Positions 61,783-64,000 of a stretch of 64,000 bases of DNA are shown one piece after another. The DNA comes from Pseudosulfitobacter pseudonitzschiae (GTDB lineage Bacteria > Pseudomonadota > Alphaproteobacteria > Rhodobacterales > Rhodobacteraceae). Made by a program: the position numbers and the translations under genes. The first letter of the stretch is position 1. Each line of letters starts with the position of its first letter. The notes under the pieces are model-generated. The model did no database searches. It was not told where the DNA came from and was given only the letters and a program-made list of their open reading frames with translations. Where the stretch lies: the NCBI RefSeq assembly GCF_900129395.1, contig NZ_FQVP01000003.1, forward strand, positions 1-64,000, given 5' to 3'.

Positions 61783-62828
61783 GCGGCGCGGGGCATCGTG
61801 AATGTAAACCGCGTTCCGGTCTCGTCCGATGCCACTTGCATCGCGCCCCCGTGCGCGCGGGCGATCTGGTCGGCGATATACAGGCCCAAGCCGAGCCCTT
61901 TTTGATCTTTGTCCGGTTCAAATCCCGAGAACGGTTCGAAAATACCGATTTGCCGCTCGGCGGGGATCGGAGTCCCGCTGTTGTGAACGCACAGGACAAA
62001 ATGATCGCTTTTGTCCGTGACGCGCAAACGCACGGGGTCGGCATTGTCGCCATGTGTCGCGGCATTTGCCAGCAGGTTCGACACCAGCTGTGTGATCCTC
62101 ATGCTGTCGACCCGCACCGGATCGGCAAAGTCTAATTCCGCTTCGAACCGGGTCTGCGGGTGGGCCAGCCGGATTTCCTCGAGCATTTGGTTCAGGATCT
62201 TGTGCAATTCACAGTCTGTCGGGGTCGCAAGGTTGATGCCATTGCCCAGCCGTGCGCGGGCAAAGTCCATCATGTCGTTGATCAGCGCAGACATCCGGGA
62301 GACCGAATCCTGGATGCCGGCCATCAGCTGCTGCTTGGCGGGGTCTTCTTCCTTGCGTTGCAACATCCGGGTCGCGGCGTTGATCGCGGCCAGCGGGTTG
62401 CGCAGGTCGTGGCCCAGGATCGCGATGAACTGCTCACGAAAACGGGCCTCTTCCTCGCGGTTCTTCAGGTTTGCGCGGTTCAGCTTGTCCTCGGTGACGT
62501 CGCGGGCTGAACAATAGAACCTGTCGCCTTCGGGGACACAGTTCCATGACAGCCAGCGATAGCTGCCGTTCTGATGGCGATAGCGGTTTTCAAAGCCCAT
62601 GATCGGCTTGCCGCGCTGGATGATCTCAAAGGCAGTTTCGGTTCTGGCGATGTCATCGGGGTGAACAAATTGGAAAAATTCCTGTGACTCGACCTCGTGG
62701 GCACACCAGCCCAAAACCCTGTACCAAGCAGGGTTGGTGTTTTCGAATTTGCCGCTGGCACTCAGCACACCCAATATGTCCGGCGTGATGTGCCAGGTCA
62801 GACTGTATTTTTCGAAAGAATCTGGCAT
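61779..62828 (-). CDS. Soluble PAS-domain sensor histidine kinase
   Basis: Kinase of 349 aa without membrane segments. An N-terminal PAS domain (residues 10-115, ILGVLSASGKFENTNPAWYR) precedes the H-box LGHDLRNPLAAINAATRML with His140. The ATPase domain (N box NLLANAATHGDN, G box KGLGLGLYIADQIARAHGG) is complete. No response regulator gene is adjacent. The signal is unknown; a cytosolic PAS suggests redox, light or small-ligand sensing. Confidence 0.92.
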   Translation of the reverse strand: MPDSFEKYSLTWHITPDILGVLSASGKFENTNPAWYRVLGWCAHEVESQEFFQFVHPDDIARTETAFEIIQRGKPIMGFENRYRHQNGSYRWLSWNCVPEGDRFYCSARDVTEDKLNRANLKNREEEARFREQFIAILGHDLRNPLAAINAATRMLQRKEEDPAKQQLMAGIQDSVSRMSALINDMMDFARARLGNGINLATPTDCELHKILNQMLEEIRLAHPQTRFEAELDFADPVRVDSMRITQLVSNLLANAATHGDNADPVRLRVTDKSDHFVLCVHNSGTPIPAERQIGIFEPFSGFEPDKDQKGLGLGLYIADQIARAHGGAMQVASDETGTRFTFTMPRAA

Positions 62829-62972
62829 CTGGCAGGCTCATTTCAGAAGTGAGTTTACAGCGGATCGGCAATTGAAAGCCCTTGAAATACCAATACAAAT
62901 CAAGGGCTGACAAAGGTCATACGCCGTGCCGGGATTCAACGCAAACGGTTAATCGCATAGGTTGTGTTCGCG

Positions 62973-63803
62973 TCAGTCGCGTCCGGGTGCGGCGGGGTAG
63001 ACCCCCAGAATGTTGATCATGTTGGTGAAATAATCCAACTCTTCCAAGGCCCGCGCCACACCGGGGTCTTCGGGGTGACCTTCGATGTCTGCGTAAAACT
63101 GGGTCGCGGTGAACGCGCCGCCAACCATATAGCTTTCCAGCTTGGTCATGTTGATCCCGTTGGTCGCAAAGCCGCCCATCGCCTTGTAAAGGGCTGCGGG
63201 AATGTTGCGCACCTCAAAGACAAAGGTGGTGATCATGCGATCGGCGCGGCGGCTGTAGTCGGCTTTCGGTGCCATCAGCAGGAAACGCGTCGTGTTGTGG
63301 CCCTGATCCTCGATGTCGTTGGCCAGAACGGTCAGCCCGTGAATCTCGGCCGCGACCTTCGAGGCCAACGCGCCCACGCCCATTTCGCCAGAGGCCGCGA
63401 TATCGGCGGCGGCACCGGCGCTGTCGGCTGCGGTTTCGGCGGTGATTCCATGGGCATTCAAAAAGGCACGCGCCTGCGGAATCAGCACCATGTGCGCGCG
63501 CACATGTTTGATGTCGTCCAGTGTCTGGCCAGGGTTTGCCATCACAGCGATACGCACGCGAACAAAGGCTTCACCGACGATACGCAGCCCCGATTGCGGC
63601 AACAGCCGGTGAATGTCGGCCACGCGGCCATAGGTGGTGTTCTCGACCGGCAACATGGCCAGATCGGCGGCACCGCTGTTCACGGCATCAATCACGTCGT
63701 CAAAGGTGGTGCAGGGTACGGGAATCGCCCCGGGCCGTGCGTTCAGGCAGGCTTCGTGACTGTAGGCGCCCAGATCTCCCTGAAAGGCGATACGTTCCGG
63801 CAT
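62973..63803 (-). CDS. pheA: Prephenate dehydratase
   Basis: Enzyme of 276 aa in phenylalanine biosynthesis. The catalytic domain begins MPERIAFQGDLGAYSHEACL and includes FDDVIDAVNSGAADLAMLPV and EDQGHNTTRFLLMAP. A C-terminal ACT domain (MTKLESYMVGGAFTATQFYA) allows Phe feedback. There is no chorismate mutase domain. The start at 63803 is the conserved one. Confidence 0.95.
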   Translation of the reverse strand: MPERIAFQGDLGAYSHEACLNARPGAIPVPCTTFDDVIDAVNSGAADLAMLPVENTTYGRVADIHRLLPQSGLRIVGEAFVRVRIAVMANPGQTLDDIKHVRAHMVLIPQARAFLNAHGITAETAADSAGAAADIAASGEMGVGALASKVAAEIHGLTVLANDIEDQGHNTTRFLLMAPKADYSRRADRMITTFVFEVRNIPAALYKAMGGFATNGINMTKLESYMVGGAFTATQFYADIEGHPEDPGVARALEELDYFTNMINILGVYPAAPGRD

Positions 63804-63935
63804 GATTGGTCCTTTGTCGTAGGCCCCGCGATGATTTGCGGGGGCAGGGCGATTGGTCGCGGTAACTACACCTTGCCACAGCCAAGGGGAAGCCGTAGAA
63901 ACCGCGCCAAACCCATAGACGTGGATGCGAGACAA

Positions 63936-64000
63936 ATGTTCGACACTATGACGACGACAAAGGTGGCCGGGGCGCTGTGTGGCGCGCTTCTTATTTTCCT
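63936..64000 (+). CDS. Start of a membrane-anchored cytochrome c gene (partial)
   Basis: The frame starts ATG at 63936 and encodes MFDTMTTTKVAGALCGALLI and F to the window edge. This N-terminal anchor resembles Rhodobacterales membrane-bound c552-type cytochromes (CycM), commonly found beside pheA. The heme motif lies outside the window, so the call is provisional. Confidence 0.55.
   Translation, partial: MFDTMTTTKVAGALCGALLIF

Overview
The window looks like chromosome of a Roseobacter-group alphaproteobacterium (Rhodobacterales). Core genes are GC-rich and typical of that group: an mcl1-type malyl-CoA lyase, TIGR02300, DUF1013/TrcR, COQ9, DUF1244 and a dnaX-ybaB-recR cluster, plus a short intergenic repeat with core GGCAAGATGAA. 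No species is assigned.

Bases 1 to about 25,090 are accessory DNA that ends exactly at the 3' end of a minus-strand tRNA-Ala(GGC). From the left it holds: a gene remnant; a solitary cytosine-C5 DNA methyltransferase; a Tn7-like transposition operon (tnsA, tniA/tnsB, tniB/tnsC, tniQ/tnsD, each overlapping the next by ATGA) with a Ner-like regulator; an IS5-family remnant; a predicted defence operon of the ABC-three-component type (REase-like CTD protein, small middle component, DUF2326 ATPase) led by a serine resolvase; a complete IS6-family element; an IclR-controlled catabolic module (SDR, KstD-like flavoprotein, TRAP transporter DctPQM); an AIPR-family protein with a 44-residue membrane protein; an ArdC-type antirestriction protein; a winged-helix protein; a divergent uracil-DNA glycosylase; and a VapB-like orphan.

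Bases 25,171 to 64,000 are core chromosome. Groups of related genes: accA; a LysE exporter with a divergent Lrp regulator; malyl-CoA lyase divergent from a D-glutamate catabolic operon (dgcN, dgcA, D-amino-acid transaminase); pyk; rpmI-rplT; an NAD(P)H oxidoreductase with a divergent TetR regulator and three operator copies; pheS and pheT, separated by a frameshifted AT-rich gene; mscL; ald with a divergent Lrp regulator; a GMC oxidoreductase; rpsU; COQ9; two quinone oxidoreductases; RNase T2; trcR; an ornithine/lysine-type decarboxylase; recR-ybaB-dnaX; a DUF202 protein; a zinc metallopeptidase; the SRP RNA; nudC; a soluble PAS histidine kinase; pheA; and the start of a cytochrome c gene.

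The accessory part reads as a layered mobility and defence island. The least described piece is the AIPR gene with its tiny membrane partner. The clearest predicted conflict system is the ABC-3C operon, apparently co-transcribed with a resolvase that has a 28-bp res-like dyad just upstream.
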